From Dasania phycosphaerae (GTDB taxonomy: Bacteria > Pseudomonadota > Gammaproteobacteria > Pseudomonadales > Dasaniaceae), in assembly GCF_026891035.1 (NCBI RefSeq), contig NZ_JAPTGG010000005.1:1-64000 (forward strand): DNA of 64,000 nucleotides, written 5' to 3'. This document shows positions 18,777 through 27,737 of this stretch, one piece after another. Position numbers and translations under genes: made by a program. The notes beneath the pieces were generated by a model, which worked only from the letters and a program-made list of their open reading frames with translations, was not told the DNA's origin and did not search any database. Position 1 is the stretch's first letter. Each line of letters starts with the position of its first letter.

Positions 18777-20285
18777 ATGAAAACACAAAAACTATTATTA
18801 ACAACCGCTGTTGTTACCGCTTTGGGTGGCCTCTATGGTTGTTCTGAAGGTGATGACTCAACCGTTACGATTGAGGGGGGCAGCGGCGGTTCTACTTCAA
18901 GTTCTATATCACAAAACTGCCCAGACTGGGCCTCAGCTAGAAACATGGACTCTGCAGGTAATGATGTCTGTACGTTACCTTCATCTATTAAACAGGATCG
19001 CACTTTAACCAGCGATATAGTTTGGTATATGGATGGCCGTGTGACTGTAGGTAATGGTAATGCATTGATGTCACCGGTAGAGGGTACTTTAGAAGGTGAT
19101 GTGCCGGTGTTAAATGTTACCTTAACAATAGAGCCGGGTACGGAAATTAAAGGCGCTACGGGAACATTTGCTAATTTGGTAATCACGCGTGGCTCAAAAA
19201 TTGAGGCGGTAGGTACCGCATCCTCGCCAATTATCTTTAGTTCTGATGATGAAGGCTATGACGGCGCCGGCGAGTGGGGTGGTTTGATTCTGCAAGGCTA
19301 CGGTTTGCACAATGATGCGGATTACAGTTGTGATGCCGGGCCTTGTCAGAATGTAGACTCTGAAGGTGAGTCTGGTTTTGCTGGCGGTAGCACCGCAGAC
19401 GATAACAGCGGTACCTTAAAATACGTTGTGGTGACCGAGGGCGGCTACGAGTTTGCACCCGGTAATGAAATTAACGGTATTTCATTTGTAGCAGTTGGCT
19501 CAGGTACTACTGTTGATTACGTGCAGGTAAATAGCAATGCCGACGATGGTGTTGAGTTTTATGGCGGCGCGGTAAACGCTAAGCACTTGGTATTAACCGG
19601 TAATCTAGATGACTCGGTCGACTGGGATGAAGGTTACATTGGCAACTTGCAATACGTGCTGGTTAAACAAACCGAAGCCGCTGGTAATACCATAGAGGCT
19701 GATACCGAAGGTTCTACTGACTTTTTATCGGCGCCAACTATTGTTAACGCTACCTTCTTGGGGCTGATTGGCGACGCTGATGCTAAAGATACCTTGCATG
19801 TTTTGAAAAAATCTTCGGCTGGTTTTATTCACAATTCAGTGCTTAGTGGCGTAGATGCGGATGGTGTTTATGGCACTATCGCTAACTGTGTGCAACTTGA
19901 TGGCACTGGTGCCCAAGATAATGTTGATGGCACTAATGCTGGTGGCGCTAACCCAGGTTTAACCATTAACACTATCTACAATAACGTAGTGGGTAACTGT
20001 ACTAACTTTGAGGTCGATGGCTCAGGCGCGGTACAAAGCACTCTAGGTTCAGGGGCTAACACCAGTGTGTTTACGGTAGCTGATGCTTCTATAGACACTA
20101 ACTATGCTTCACAAGCGGCGGCGGCATCGGGTTTGGCCTCTATAGACTGGGCTACCTTTAATGCCAACCACCCTGAAAGCACGGCTGATGCTTCTTTCTT
20201 GGACGATACTGATTACGCCGGAGCGGTAGATCCCGCAGGCTCGGATGATTGGTTCTCAACGTGGATAGTGTCGGGTTCTTTATAG
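18777..20285 (+). CDS. Secreted lipoprotein, probable beta-helix fold
   Basis: A 502-residue predicted lipoprotein with signal and lipobox LGGLYGC (Cys at about 22), then a Gly/Ser-rich linker. The body is rich in Gly, Asp, Asn and Val and has repeated short strands (LTIEPGTEIKG, IISSDDEG-like, VDYVQVNSNADDGVEFYGGA, LTGNLDDSVDWDEGYIG), the look of a right-handed beta-helix. I do not recognise a catalytic motif. It follows the Pho-box-linked TonB receptor by 38 bp with its own TAGGAG ribosome site, and a strong terminator ends the pair. I infer a surface partner that captures or processes the receptor's ligand. The function is unproven. Confidence 0.75.
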   Translation: MKTQKLLLTTAVVTALGGLYGCSEGDDSTVTIEGGSGGSTSSSISQNCPDWASARNMDSAGNDVCTLPSSIKQDRTLTSDIVWYMDGRVTVGNGNALMSPVEGTLEGDVPVLNVTLTIEPGTEIKGATGTFANLVITRGSKIEAVGTASSPIIFSSDDEGYDGAGEWGGLILQGYGLHNDADYSCDAGPCQNVDSEGESGFAGGSTADDNSGTLKYVVVTEGGYEFAPGNEINGISFVAVGSGTTVDYVQVNSNADDGVEFYGGAVNAKHLVLTGNLDDSVDWDEGYIGNLQYVLVKQTEAAGNTIEADTEGSTDFLSAPTIVNATFLGLIGDADAKDTLHVLKKSSAGFIHNSVLSGVDADGVYGTIANCVQLDGTGAQDNVDGTNAGGANPGLTINTIYNNVVGNCTNFEVDGSGAVQSTLGSGANTSVFTVADASIDTNYASQAAAASGLASIDWATFNANHPESTADASFLDDTDYAGAVDPAGSDDWFSTWIVSGSL

Positions 20286-20339
20286 CGGTTTGTTAAAAGT
20301 TTAGACCTGTTTTTAGGGCTCTCATTCAGCCCTCTCCTT

Positions 20340-20371
20340 GGCCACAACAGTAATTGTTGTGGCCTTTTTTT
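20340..20371 (+). terminator. Rho-independent terminator after the receptor/lipoprotein pair
   Basis: GGCCACAAC, a 7-base loop and GTTGTGGCC form a perfect 9-bp stem followed by seven T. It starts 55 bp after the lipoprotein stop. Confidence 0.95.
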
Positions 20372-20405
20372 GTTAGTTGCTAGCTGTTATAAAAAATTTA
20401 GCTAT

Positions 20406-20435
20406 AAAAAAAGGCATTGTGAAAATGCCCTTTTT
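20406..20435 (-). terminator. Rho-independent terminator for the small exported protein gene
   Basis: Read on the minus strand, AAGGGCATT, a short loop and AATGCC are followed by a run of T. It lies about 20 bp past the stop of the minus-strand gene at 20457 and almost back-to-back with the plus-strand terminator. Confidence 0.85.
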
Positions 20436-20456
20436 AAACGTGATAGCTTGCTGGTT

Positions 20457-20789
20457 TTAAATAAAGGCACCAATCAACTGCCAGTTAGTTTGGCCGTTGG
20501 TGGTTTTAATATAGTGATATTGCACCACTGAACCCTCAGATAGATTTTCTATGATTGAGCCTTTAGGTTGTTTAAATTCTAAGGTGCCATCAATAATACA
20601 GCGTGACTCTGGTTTATAAGGTTGGGCCTTGTAAAAGTCTATGCGTACGATATTTTTACCATCTTCGGCTTTGTCGGCTACCACTTTTCCTTCTAGTAAG
20701 CACTCTTGAAATATTTCATTACCAGCAATGGCTGCAGTGCTGGTGCTGATTAGTAGGCTGGCTATAGCCGCGGTGGGGAGGTATTTCAT
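20457..20789 (-). CDS. Small exported protein of unknown function
   Basis: A 110-residue protein with a clear Sec signal peptide (MKYLPTAAIASLLISTSTAAIA-G) and a mature part of about 88 residues that contains two Cys (ECLLEG and SRCIIDG), which could form a disulfide in the periplasm. I do not recognise the family. It has its own terminator downstream and a long perfect inverted repeat upstream (20885-20924), so it is probably a single-gene unit. Confidence 0.75.
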   Translation of the reverse strand: MKYLPTAAIASLLISTSTAAIAGNEIFQECLLEGKVVADKAEDGKNIVRIDFYKAQPYKPESRCIIDGTLEFKQPKGSIIENLSEGSVVQYHYIKTTNGQTNWQLIGAFI

Positions 20790-20884
20790 AGGTTAACGCC
20801 CTCTATAAATTATGAATAAAGATAAGCGCTAGAGCTGTCATTTTTTTGTAATAAAAAACCTATAGCTCGCCTGAATAGGGTAGT

Positions 20885-20924
20885 GTATTTTCATAGAAAG
20901 CACTAGCGCTTTCTATGAAAATAC
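20885..20924. repeat. Perfect 17-bp inverted repeat with 6-base loop
   Basis: GTATTTTCATAGAAAGC at 20885-20901 is exactly matched by its reverse complement at 20908-20924, with a 6-base loop between. It lies 22 bp from the stop of the YejM-like gene and about 95 bp upstream of the small exported protein gene, both on the minus strand. Neither side has a good T run. A transcript-stabilising hairpin, a weak terminator and a protein binding site are all possible. Confidence 0.85.
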
Positions 20925-20946
20925 TACAGTTTTTGTAGGGTGTTTT

Positions 20947-22818
20947 TTATTGATAAAACCGGCTAACGTCTTTAATAAATTGCGCCAACGTTTTTTGGTC
21001 TTCGGGTTTTATTTTTTCGGCCGTAATGGGTTTGTCGTTAAGCGTAGTAATGTTTTCACCCAGTTGCCTGGCTTTTGATGACATGACATATTTGATATTG
21101 GCTGTTACTAGGGCGTTACCATGCCAATCGCTGACAGCAGTGTAATCACGCTGGTAGCCTGGCTTTAATAAGCTCTGGCCAAAACTATGTAGGCTGGGGT
21201 CTAAGTCTACTCCCAAGGCGTGCAATACAGTAGCGGGCAAGTCTAAATGGCTGCTTAAAAACTGCTGCTGTGCGGCGGCCTGCCCTGGTATATGTAATAC
21301 CAAGGGTACTCGTACTTGCTCTTCACTAAACGTAGAGTTATGGCCCCAGCGGCCTTTTTCCATAAATTCTTCGCCGTGGTCGCCGGTAATGATAATGATA
21401 GTGTTATCAATTTTCCCCGATTGTTTGAGGCTGTCGATAATACGGGCTATTTGCCCATCTAGATGATTGCTGGAGTTGATGTAGCGATTTTTGATGCCTT
21501 TGATATGTTTTTTAATATTGGTATCTAAGTAGTCAAAGTTTTTTAAATACTCAGGCTCTATAATATTTTCATCGGGGAAATAATAATTGGCGTGGGCCGA
21601 TTCAAAAAACATAAAGGTGAAAAAGGGCTCTTGCGTGTTTTCTATATAGTCTATTAGTTTACTGCTGTTGCGCTGGTCACGTTGCCAGCCGTGACCTTCT
21701 GAATCGGAGTGTAGTTGCTGATCTGAAAAGCGCGAAAATATGGTTTTATCAAATTCGGGGTAGGTAAACTTGGCGCTGGTAAAAGCCTTCATCTGATAGT
21801 TGTTGGCGATTAGCGTATCTATCAGCAAGGGTGACTTGCACTCGCGTAAAATATCAAACCAATAGCTGCCATACAGGCCGTAAAACTGGGTGAACATACC
21901 CATGCGGGTTCCGTTGCCACCACTGTAGTGGTGCATATAACGAATATTATCAGCGGCGAAGGCTGAGGTGGCAGGCATAATACGCGGGTCTAGCATATCA
22001 AAGCGCCAGGACTCGGCCACCAGCCAGACTATATTATAAGGCTGGCTAATACTCAGGCTATTGGGGTCTACCTGTGGGTAGCTAATATGCCCGCCTTTTT
22101 TGCTACCAGCCAAGCCGTCATCAGCACGGCCTTCCACACCTATGTTATGTAAAAAAGATTTAGCGGTAATGGGCATATACCAGGCGATGGCTTTGGCGCT
22201 GTTCAGTATGCTGCGATCAGCTTGATGGTTAGCTACCGCATAGCTCATACCCTGAAAAATAAAGCAGACTGATATTAACGCTAGGCTATACGGTTTTTGC
22301 GGTAGGTATTTAAACCCCCGTTCGGCGGCAACATAGCGTATAAAAACAGCGTATAGGCCTAACCCTATAGCGCCGTACATAGCCAGAGTTTGATAGGTGC
22401 TGGCATTGGCACCTAGCGCCTCTATGCCACCAGGGGTGGTGATAATATTAAATACAAAGCTATTGATGTAAAAACCGTAAAGGCTGTAGAGCTTATAGTT
22501 AGCGAGTATCAGCGACACTATGCCTAGGCTATAAACTGCGCTTAAGCCGTAGCCTAAAGCGGCAGGTAAGCGCGGGCTGAGCTTGTAGATGGCCAGTAGC
22601 GGTAGGCAATAAATGCAGATTTGCACCAGGGTTGCAGCAATAAAAAAAGCGAAGGTGGCAGGCGCAATATGGTGGCTAATGGCACCATAGAGGCTAAAGG
22701 CAAGAGTGATAAGTGCTATTAATAGAGCGTTACGCTGAATAAAAACGGATAAAGGCATTAATAATCTCTGGGCTGCAGTGGGATTTTTAGCGACCTTGCT
22801 ACTGAGTTGGCGAATCAT
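20947..22818 (-). CDS. YejM/LTA-synthase-like inner-membrane sulfatase-fold protein
   Basis: An inner-membrane protein of 623 residues from the chosen ATG (the open frame could begin at 22929). The N-terminal half has about five hydrophobic segments (ALLIALITLAFSLYG onward), followed by an alkaline-phosphatase/sulfatase-type domain: IVWLVAESWRFDML, HYSGGNGTRMGMF and IIITGDHGEEFMEKGRWGHN. This is the layout of YejM/PbgA, which senses lipopolysaccharide and controls LpxC stability in E. coli, and of LTA-synthase relatives. The metal-site Asp-His in GDHGEEF is kept. The Thr usual as nucleophile appears to be in GNGTRMG. folE lies just upstream on the same strand. Whether it is an enzyme or a regulator is open. 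Confidence 0.82.
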   Translation of the reverse strand: MIRQLSSKVAKNPTAAQRLLMPLSVFIQRNALLIALITLAFSLYGAISHHIAPATFAFFIAATLVQICIYCLPLLAIYKLSPRLPAALGYGLSAVYSLGIVSLILANYKLYSLYGFYINSFVFNIITTPGGIEALGANASTYQTLAMYGAIGLGLYAVFIRYVAAERGFKYLPQKPYSLALISVCFIFQGMSYAVANHQADRSILNSAKAIAWYMPITAKSFLHNIGVEGRADDGLAGSKKGGHISYPQVDPNSLSISQPYNIVWLVAESWRFDMLDPRIMPATSAFAADNIRYMHHYSGGNGTRMGMFTQFYGLYGSYWFDILRECKSPLLIDTLIANNYQMKAFTSAKFTYPEFDKTIFSRFSDQQLHSDSEGHGWQRDQRNSSKLIDYIENTQEPFFTFMFFESAHANYYFPDENIIEPEYLKNFDYLDTNIKKHIKGIKNRYINSSNHLDGQIARIIDSLKQSGKIDNTIIIITGDHGEEFMEKGRWGHNSTFSEEQVRVPLVLHIPGQAAAQQQFLSSHLDLPATVLHALGVDLDPSLHSFGQSLLKPGYQRDYTAVSDWHGNALVTANIKYVMSSKARQLGENITTLNDKPITAEKIKPEDQKTLAQFIKDVSRFYQ

Positions 22819-22956
22819 GCCGATTAAAAAATGCTCAATAGTACCGTAGTTTTTGCCTGCTAGGGAAGTGGATTGCCAGAAAGGGAAGCAGAATGGGGCA
22901 GAGCAGTAAACAGAGACGAACCCCAGCAACCGCCAGGGTTCAAGTGTGGGTGAGAG

Positions 22957-23502
22957 TTAGCGGCCGTTAACCAAGCTTAAAAATTCCATACGGGTTTTTT
23001 CGTCACTTCTAAAAGTACCCTGCATAGACGAGGTGCGCATTACCGAATTTTGCTTTTCTACACCGCGCATCATCATGCACATATGCTTGGCTTCTATAAT
23101 CACGCCCACGCCTTCGGCACCGGTAATTTCCATCATGGTGGAGGCGATTTGGTTGGTGAGGTTTTCTTGTATCTGAAAGCGGCGCGCAAACATATCGACG
23201 ATGCGGGCAATTTTCGATAGGCCTACCACTTTGCCCTTAGGAATATAGGCCACATGGCATTTGCCTATAAAGGGCAGCAGGTGGTGTTCGCACATAGAGT
23301 ACAGCTCTATATCGGCCACTAATACCATTTCGTTGCAATCGGACTCAAACATAGCCCCATTAACCACTTCTTCAACGGTTTGTTTATAGCCCTTGGTTAA
23401 AAACTTCATGGCCTTGGCGGCACGCTTAGGGGTGTCTTGCAGCCCGTCGCGGTTTTTATCTTCGCCTACGGCTTCGATGATGGTAGTAAACGCTTTTTCC
23501 AC
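22957..23502 (-). CDS. folE: GTP cyclohydrolase I
   Basis: A 181-residue zinc enzyme that converts GTP to dihydroneopterin triphosphate, the first step of folate synthesis. The zinc ligands are visible: Cys and His in YSMCEHHLLPF and Cys in AKHMCMMMRGV. The substrate site shows GLSKIARIVDMFARRFQIQE, and the C-terminal SSMQGTFRSDEKTRMEFL is typical. The length is slightly short at the N terminus compared with E. coli FolE, as in many gammaproteobacterial forms. It is transcribed away from prmB. Confidence 0.96.
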   Translation of the reverse strand: MEKAFTTIIEAVGEDKNRDGLQDTPKRAAKAMKFLTKGYKQTVEEVVNGAMFESDCNEMVLVADIELYSMCEHHLLPFIGKCHVAYIPKGKVVGLSKIARIVDMFARRFQIQENLTNQIASTMMEITGAEGVGVIIEAKHMCMMMRGVEKQNSVMRTSSMQGTFRSDEKTRMEFLSLVNGR

Positions 23503-23695
23503 GGTAAACCTGTATAAAATGTAGGGGCTTATTAGCCGTTGATGGGTAAGGGCGAGATACTAACAGATGCCCTAAATGATGACAAAAGCTCTAGCCCGCT
23601 AATACTTATTTAGCTTAGCAAAGAAAAAGCCAGTAAAACTGGGTAAACTAGCGCTTTTATAGCAAGTTATTAATAGCCAAGAGTATTGTTGATTA

Positions 23696-24625
23696 ATGGA
23701 AACGGTGAGTGAAGTCGCAAAACAACTAAGCACCCTGCGTGATTACCTGCGCTGGGCAGTGTCCAAATTTACCCAGTCAGGGGTGTATTTTGGCCATGGC
23801 ACCGACAATGCGTTGGATGAAGCCCTGCAATTAGTGTTGCATACCGTGGGCGTGCCACTGGGTAGCGAAGAACATTTACTGGACGCCACCATTACCCAAG
23901 AAGAACGCAAACTACTATTAACCGTGATAGACGCCCGCTGCCGCGAGCGCATACCAGTGCCTTATTTAACAGGGCTGGCCTGGTTTGCGGGCTTGCGCTT
24001 TAAGGTGGATGAGCGCGTGTTGATACCGCGCTCCCCCATAGCCGAGCTGATAGAGCAGGGCTTTGAGCCTTGGCTGGCAGGCCGGCCAGTTAAGCGCTTA
24101 CTGGATTTATGCACTGGCGGCGGCTGTATAGGCATAGCCTGCGCACATTATTTTGAGGAGGCTGCGGTAGAACTGGCCGATTTATCAGCCGATGCCTTAG
24201 TGGTGGCGCAAAGCAACATAGACGAATACGAGTTAAATTATAGGGTCACGGCTATACAGTCCGATTTGTTTAGCGAGCTGAGTGGCGAGTACGATCTTAT
24301 CGTCAGCAACCCACCCTATGTGGATTTGGAAGACGTCAGCTCCATGCCCGCCGAATATCAGCACGAGCCAGCCATGGCCTTGGGTTCGGGGGATGATGGT
24401 TTGGATATTAGCCGCCGTATCTTGCGTGAGGCGGCCAACTACCTCAGCGATGATGGCCTATTGGTGGTAGAAGTGGGCAATAGCTGTGTGGCGCTGGAGC
24501 ATGCCTACCCCACGGTGCCTTTTACCTGGGTGGAGTTTGAGCGCGGCGGCCACGGCGTGTTTGTGTTTACGAAAGCCGAGTTGCAACACTATAGTAGTGA
24601 GTTTGCCGCTGGGTCTGACGCTTGA
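23696..24625 (+). CDS. prmB: Ribosomal protein L3 N5-glutamine methyltransferase
   Basis: A 309-residue SAM-dependent methyltransferase that modifies a glutamine of ribosomal protein L3. The SAM-binding motif LLDLCTGGGCIGIACAH and the substrate-Gln motif NPPYVD are intact. The N-terminal helical domain and length fit PrmB rather than PrmC. Upstream of aroC and an MFS gene is the standard position of prmB in Pseudomonas-like bacteria, which supports the choice between the two paralogues. Confidence 0.93.
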   Translation: METVSEVAKQLSTLRDYLRWAVSKFTQSGVYFGHGTDNALDEALQLVLHTVGVPLGSEEHLLDATITQEERKLLLTVIDARCRERIPVPYLTGLAWFAGLRFKVDERVLIPRSPIAELIEQGFEPWLAGRPVKRLLDLCTGGGCIGIACAHYFEEAAVELADLSADALVVAQSNIDEYELNYRVTAIQSDLFSELSGEYDLIVSNPPYVDLEDVSSMPAEYQHEPAMALGSGDDGLDISRRILREAANYLSDDGLLVVEVGNSCVALEHAYPTVPFTWVEFERGGHGVFVFTKAELQHYSSEFAAGSDA

Positions 24626-24643
24626 AACAGAATCGCGTATAAT
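24615..24643 (+). promoter_or_regulatory. Candidate sigma-70 promoter for aroC
   Basis: CTGACG (4 of 6 to TTGACA) at 24615 and a perfect TATAAT at 24638 are separated by 17 bp. It overlaps the end of prmB and would produce a leader of about 275 nt before aroC. Confidence 0.55.
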
Positions 24644-24926
24644 CGCTGAATATTTTATCTAGTCACTTATTCATTAGACGTAATTAATCAGAGCTGAATA
24701 GCACTTACTTAAGCAAAAAGTGTAAGTCTTTCCGGCCTCCGAGCCGGAAACCAGCTAGTAAATATGGATACCGGCTTTCGCCGGTAGGACGCTGCCCCAT
24801 GAGCGTAGCGAGTGCTGTGAATAGGGCAAAGTAATGAAGAAATATGGCTTCAGTAAGCGCCGTTCTAATCAGGCCATATTCAAAAGACGTTTTTAACCAG
24901 ACTTTATCAAACAGAAGAGTAACAGC
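24644..24926 (+). other. Long structured leader before aroC
   Basis: This 283-bp gap holds a perfect 8-bp hairpin (TTTCCGGC, 6-base loop, GCCGGAAA at 24729-24750) with no T run, then a palindromic repeat at 24766-24791. After that come a TGCCC...GGGCA pairing (24793-24828 area) and AGAAGAG before the aroC ATG. No gene is supported. It does not match a riboswitch I can name. Reading through the structures could affect aroC expression, but that is inference. Confidence 0.45.
24766..24791. repeat. Palindromic intergenic repeat GGATACCGG...CCGG type, copy 1
   Basis: GGATACCGGC, a short TTTC loop, then GCCGGTAGGACG. It is the same design as the copy at 60743-60770 (GGATACCGGG...CCCGGCATGACG): a conserved GGATACCGG head and an RGGACG/ATGACG tail around a short palindromic core. 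Such repeats are common dispersed elements in bacterial genomes. Confidence 0.7.
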
Positions 24927-26033
24927 ATGTCGGGTAACACCATTGGAAAACTATTTACCGTCACCAGTTTTGGCGAGAGCCACGGTAAAGCCTTGGGTTG
25001 TATTATTGATGGCTGCCCACCGGGGCTAGAGATTAGCGAGGCCGATTTACAAGCCGACCTAGATAGACGCAAGCCGGGCACTTCACGTTTTACCACCCAG
25101 CGCCGCGAGGCCGACGAGGTGCAAATTTTATCGGGCGTGTTTGAAGGTAAAACCACTGGTACTGCCATAGGTTTATTGATAGAAAATACCGACCAGCGCT
25201 CTAAAGATTACTCCAAAATCATGGATAGGTTCCGCCCCATGCACGCGGACTACACCTACCAGCAAAAATACGGCCTGCGCGATTACCGAGGTGGTGGCCG
25301 TTCCTCGGCTCGCGAAACCGCCATGCGGGTGGCGGCCGGTGCCATTGCCAAAAAATACCTCAAGCAGCAGCACGGCATAGAAGTGCGCGGCTACCTTTCC
25401 CAGTTAGGCCCTATTAAAGCCGAAAGCGTGGATTGGAGTGTGGTAGAAACCAACCCCTTCTTCTGCCCCGACCAAAGCAAAGTGGCCGAGATGGAAGACT
25501 ATATGAACAAGCTGCGCAAAAGCGGTGACTCTATAGGTGCCAAGCTCACCGTGGTGGCCAGCAACGTTATGCCAGGCTTAGGCGAGCCAGTGTTTGACCG
25601 CCTGGATGCCGATATCGCCCATGCCTTAATGGGGATTAATGCGGTAAAAGGAGTAGAGATAGGTGCTGGTTTTGACTGTGTCGATGCCAAAGGCAGCGAG
25701 CACCGCGACGAGCTAACCCCCGAAGGGTTTACCTCTAACAATGCCGGTGGCATCTTGGGCGGTATTTCCAGCGGCCAAGATATCGTCGCTCATATTGCGC
25801 TTAAACCCACCTCCAGTGTGCTCATCCCCGGTAAAACCGTGGATGTGGACGGCAAGGCTACCGATGTTATCACCACTGGTCGTCACGACCCCTGTGTAGG
25901 CATACGGGCCACCCCTATAGCCGAGGCCATGTTGGCCATAGTGCTAATGGATCATCTGCTGCGCCACCGCGGTCAAAACGCCGATGTTAATAGCAGCACC
26001 CCGGTAATCCCCGCGAGTGCGGAGGAGCACTAA
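24927..26033 (+). CDS. aroC: Chorismate synthase
   Basis: A 368-residue FMN-dependent enzyme that converts EPSP to chorismate, the last step of the shikimate pathway. Signatures are FGESHGKALGCIIDGCPPG near the start, DYRGGGRSSARET (about residue 115) and GGISSGQDI (about residue 277). AGAAGAG precedes the ATG. The stop is followed 3 bp later by the MFS gene, so the two are co-transcribed. Confidence 0.97.
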   Translation: MSGNTIGKLFTVTSFGESHGKALGCIIDGCPPGLEISEADLQADLDRRKPGTSRFTTQRREADEVQILSGVFEGKTTGTAIGLLIENTDQRSKDYSKIMDRFRPMHADYTYQQKYGLRDYRGGGRSSARETAMRVAAGAIAKKYLKQQHGIEVRGYLSQLGPIKAESVDWSVVETNPFFCPDQSKVAEMEDYMNKLRKSGDSIGAKLTVVASNVMPGLGEPVFDRLDADIAHALMGINAVKGVEIGAGFDCVDAKGSEHRDELTPEGFTSNNAGGILGGISSGQDIVAHIALKPTSSVLIPGKTVDVDGKATDVITTGRHDPCVGIRATPIAEAMLAIVLMDHLLRHRGQNADVNSSTPVIPASAEEH

Positions 26034-26036
26034 AGC

Positions 26037-27188
26037 ATGAGCGCCGCTATGCCGTCAGTGCCTTACTGGCGGCTATCGTCGTTTTACTGTTTTTACTTTG
26101 CCTTATTAGGCGCTTGGCTGCCGTTCTGGCCCTTATACCTGCAAGCTCATAATTTTAACGCCACCGATATCGGCTATTTGGCGGGTATTATTATGGGCAC
26201 CAAAATCTTTGCCCCTAACTTGTGGGGTTGGTTGTGCCGCCACCAGCGTAAGCCGATTAGCGCCGTTAGGCTGGGGGCATTTTTAGCCTGCCTGTGTTTT
26301 GCCTTTATTTTTCTTGAGCAGAGTTTTTTAAACCTCGCCTTGGTAGTGGCGAGCTTTAGTTTTTTTTGGAATGCCATACTGGCGCAGTTTGAAGTTATTA
26401 CCCTAGATCACCTCAGCGGTGAAACTGAGCGCTACAGCCAAATAAGAGTGTGGGGGTCGCTGGGGTTTATTGCGGCGGTGGCTGGGCTGGGTTGGGGCTT
26501 TGATATTTACAGCGTCAATTATTTACCTTGGGTATTAATGGCCTTGCTGCTGGCTATTTGGTTTAGCAGCTTGCTAGTGGCCGCCCCCACGCAACCCCAG
26601 CAAGCACCGCAAAGCGCGCAGCCCTTGCTCAGCATTATTAAGCAACCAGCAGTATTGGCGTTTTTAGTGTGCTGTTTTTTACAGCAGTTATCCCACGGCC
26701 CTTACTACACGTTTTTTAGCCTGTTTTTAGAGGGCAAAGGCTACAAAAATAGCTTTATAGGCATGATGTGGTCCCTAGGTGTGTTAGCCGAAGTACTGCT
26801 TTTTATTGTGATGTATAGGCTGCTGCACCGCTTTAGCCTTAGGCATATTATGCTGGGCAGCATAGCCTTATCGGCGCTGCGGTGGTTGCTAATTGCCTAT
26901 TGGGCCGACAATACCGCCTGTTTGATTATTGCCCAGTGTTTGCACGCCGCCTCCTTTGGCAGCTTTCATGCTTTTGCCGTAGAGATGGTGCGGCGCTGCT
27001 TTAGTGGTGGCCACCAGGGGCAGGGCATGGCCCTGTATAGCGGGGTTAGCTTTGGTGCTGGCGGTGCTCTGGGAGCCGTGCTTAGTGGCTGGGCTTGGGA
27101 TATTAGCCAGCAATACACCTTTGTCGCTGCCGCTTTGGTGTGTGTGCTCGCTTTTGTGATTGGTTTAAAAGTAAGGATTAATCCTTAG
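26037..27188 (+). CDS. MFS transporter (MFS_1-like/HcaT type)
   Basis: A 383-residue inner-membrane carrier with about 12 hydrophobic helices. The N-terminal SSFYCFYFALLGAWLPFWPLYLQ pattern and the overall length match the MFS_1-like group that includes HcaT and LacY relatives. The prmB-aroC-MFS order is conserved in related bacteria, but the substrate of this transporter is not known. The start lies 3 bp after aroC. Confidence 0.87.
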   Translation: MSAAMPSVPYWRLSSFYCFYFALLGAWLPFWPLYLQAHNFNATDIGYLAGIIMGTKIFAPNLWGWLCRHQRKPISAVRLGAFLACLCFAFIFLEQSFLNLALVVASFSFFWNAILAQFEVITLDHLSGETERYSQIRVWGSLGFIAAVAGLGWGFDIYSVNYLPWVLMALLLAIWFSSLLVAAPTQPQQAPQSAQPLLSIIKQPAVLAFLVCCFLQQLSHGPYYTFFSLFLEGKGYKNSFIGMMWSLGVLAEVLLFIVMYRLLHRFSLRHIMLGSIALSALRWLLIAYWADNTACLIIAQCLHAASFGSFHAFAVEMVRRCFSGGHQGQGMALYSGVSFGAGGALGAVLSGWAWDISQQYTFVAAALVCVLAFVIGLKVRINP

Positions 27189-27236
27189 CCTATTACTGGT
27201 AAACTTGAAGGCTTACCCATAACGGTGCTGTTAACC

Positions 27237-27737
27237 ATGAGCAAACTTACCCATCTTAACGAGTCCGGCCAAGCCGAAATGGTCGATGTGACTGCCAAGG
27301 CGGTAACTGAGCGCGTCGCCGTGGCCGAGGCCACAGTGACTATGCAACCCGCCACTCTTAAGCTGATTATCGAGGGCGGCCATAAAAAAGGCGATGTATT
27401 CACCGTGGCTAAAATTGCCGGTGTGCAGGCGGCCAAGCAGTGCGCCAATTTAATCCCGCTATGCCATCCCTTGATGCTTACTTCTATTAAGGTGGATTTG
27501 CAGGCCGATGAAGCTAATAACCGGGTGATTATTCAAAGTGTTTGCAAGTTGGCAGGCCAAACCGGTGTGGAGATGGAGGCGCTAACAGCCGCCTCGGTAG
27601 CGGCACTCACCATTTACGATATGTGTAAAGCAGTGGATAAAACCATGGTCATCGGTGATATACAGATTTTAGAAAAGCTGGGTGGCAAGTCCGGCCATTG
27701 GCGGGCGGAATCAGTCGTAGAGGGTAGTCGTGGTTAA
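27237..27737 (+). CDS. moaC: Cyclic pyranopterin monophosphate synthase
   Basis: A 166-residue enzyme that works after MoaA in molybdenum-cofactor synthesis to form cPMP. Signatures are MVDVTAKAVTERVA, KQCANLIPLCHPL and GVEMEALTAASVAALTIYDMCKA, which include the catalytic His and Lys region. I use the ATG at 27237 (MSKLTHLNESG), the usual MoaC start; an in-frame codon at 27225 would add four residues. It overlaps moaD by 8 bp. No moaA or moaB is present in the window. Confidence 0.96.
   Translation: MSKLTHLNESGQAEMVDVTAKAVTERVAVAEATVTMQPATLKLIIEGGHKKGDVFTVAKIAGVQAAKQCANLIPLCHPLMLTSIKVDLQADEANNRVIIQSVCKLAGQTGVEMEALTAASVAALTIYDMCKAVDKTMVIGDIQILEKLGGKSGHWRAESVVEGSRG

Noticed and set aside
24729..24750. 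Terminator between prmB and aroC
   Set aside because: The 8-bp hairpin is perfect but is followed by CCAGCTAGTA with no T run, so intrinsic termination is unlikely.
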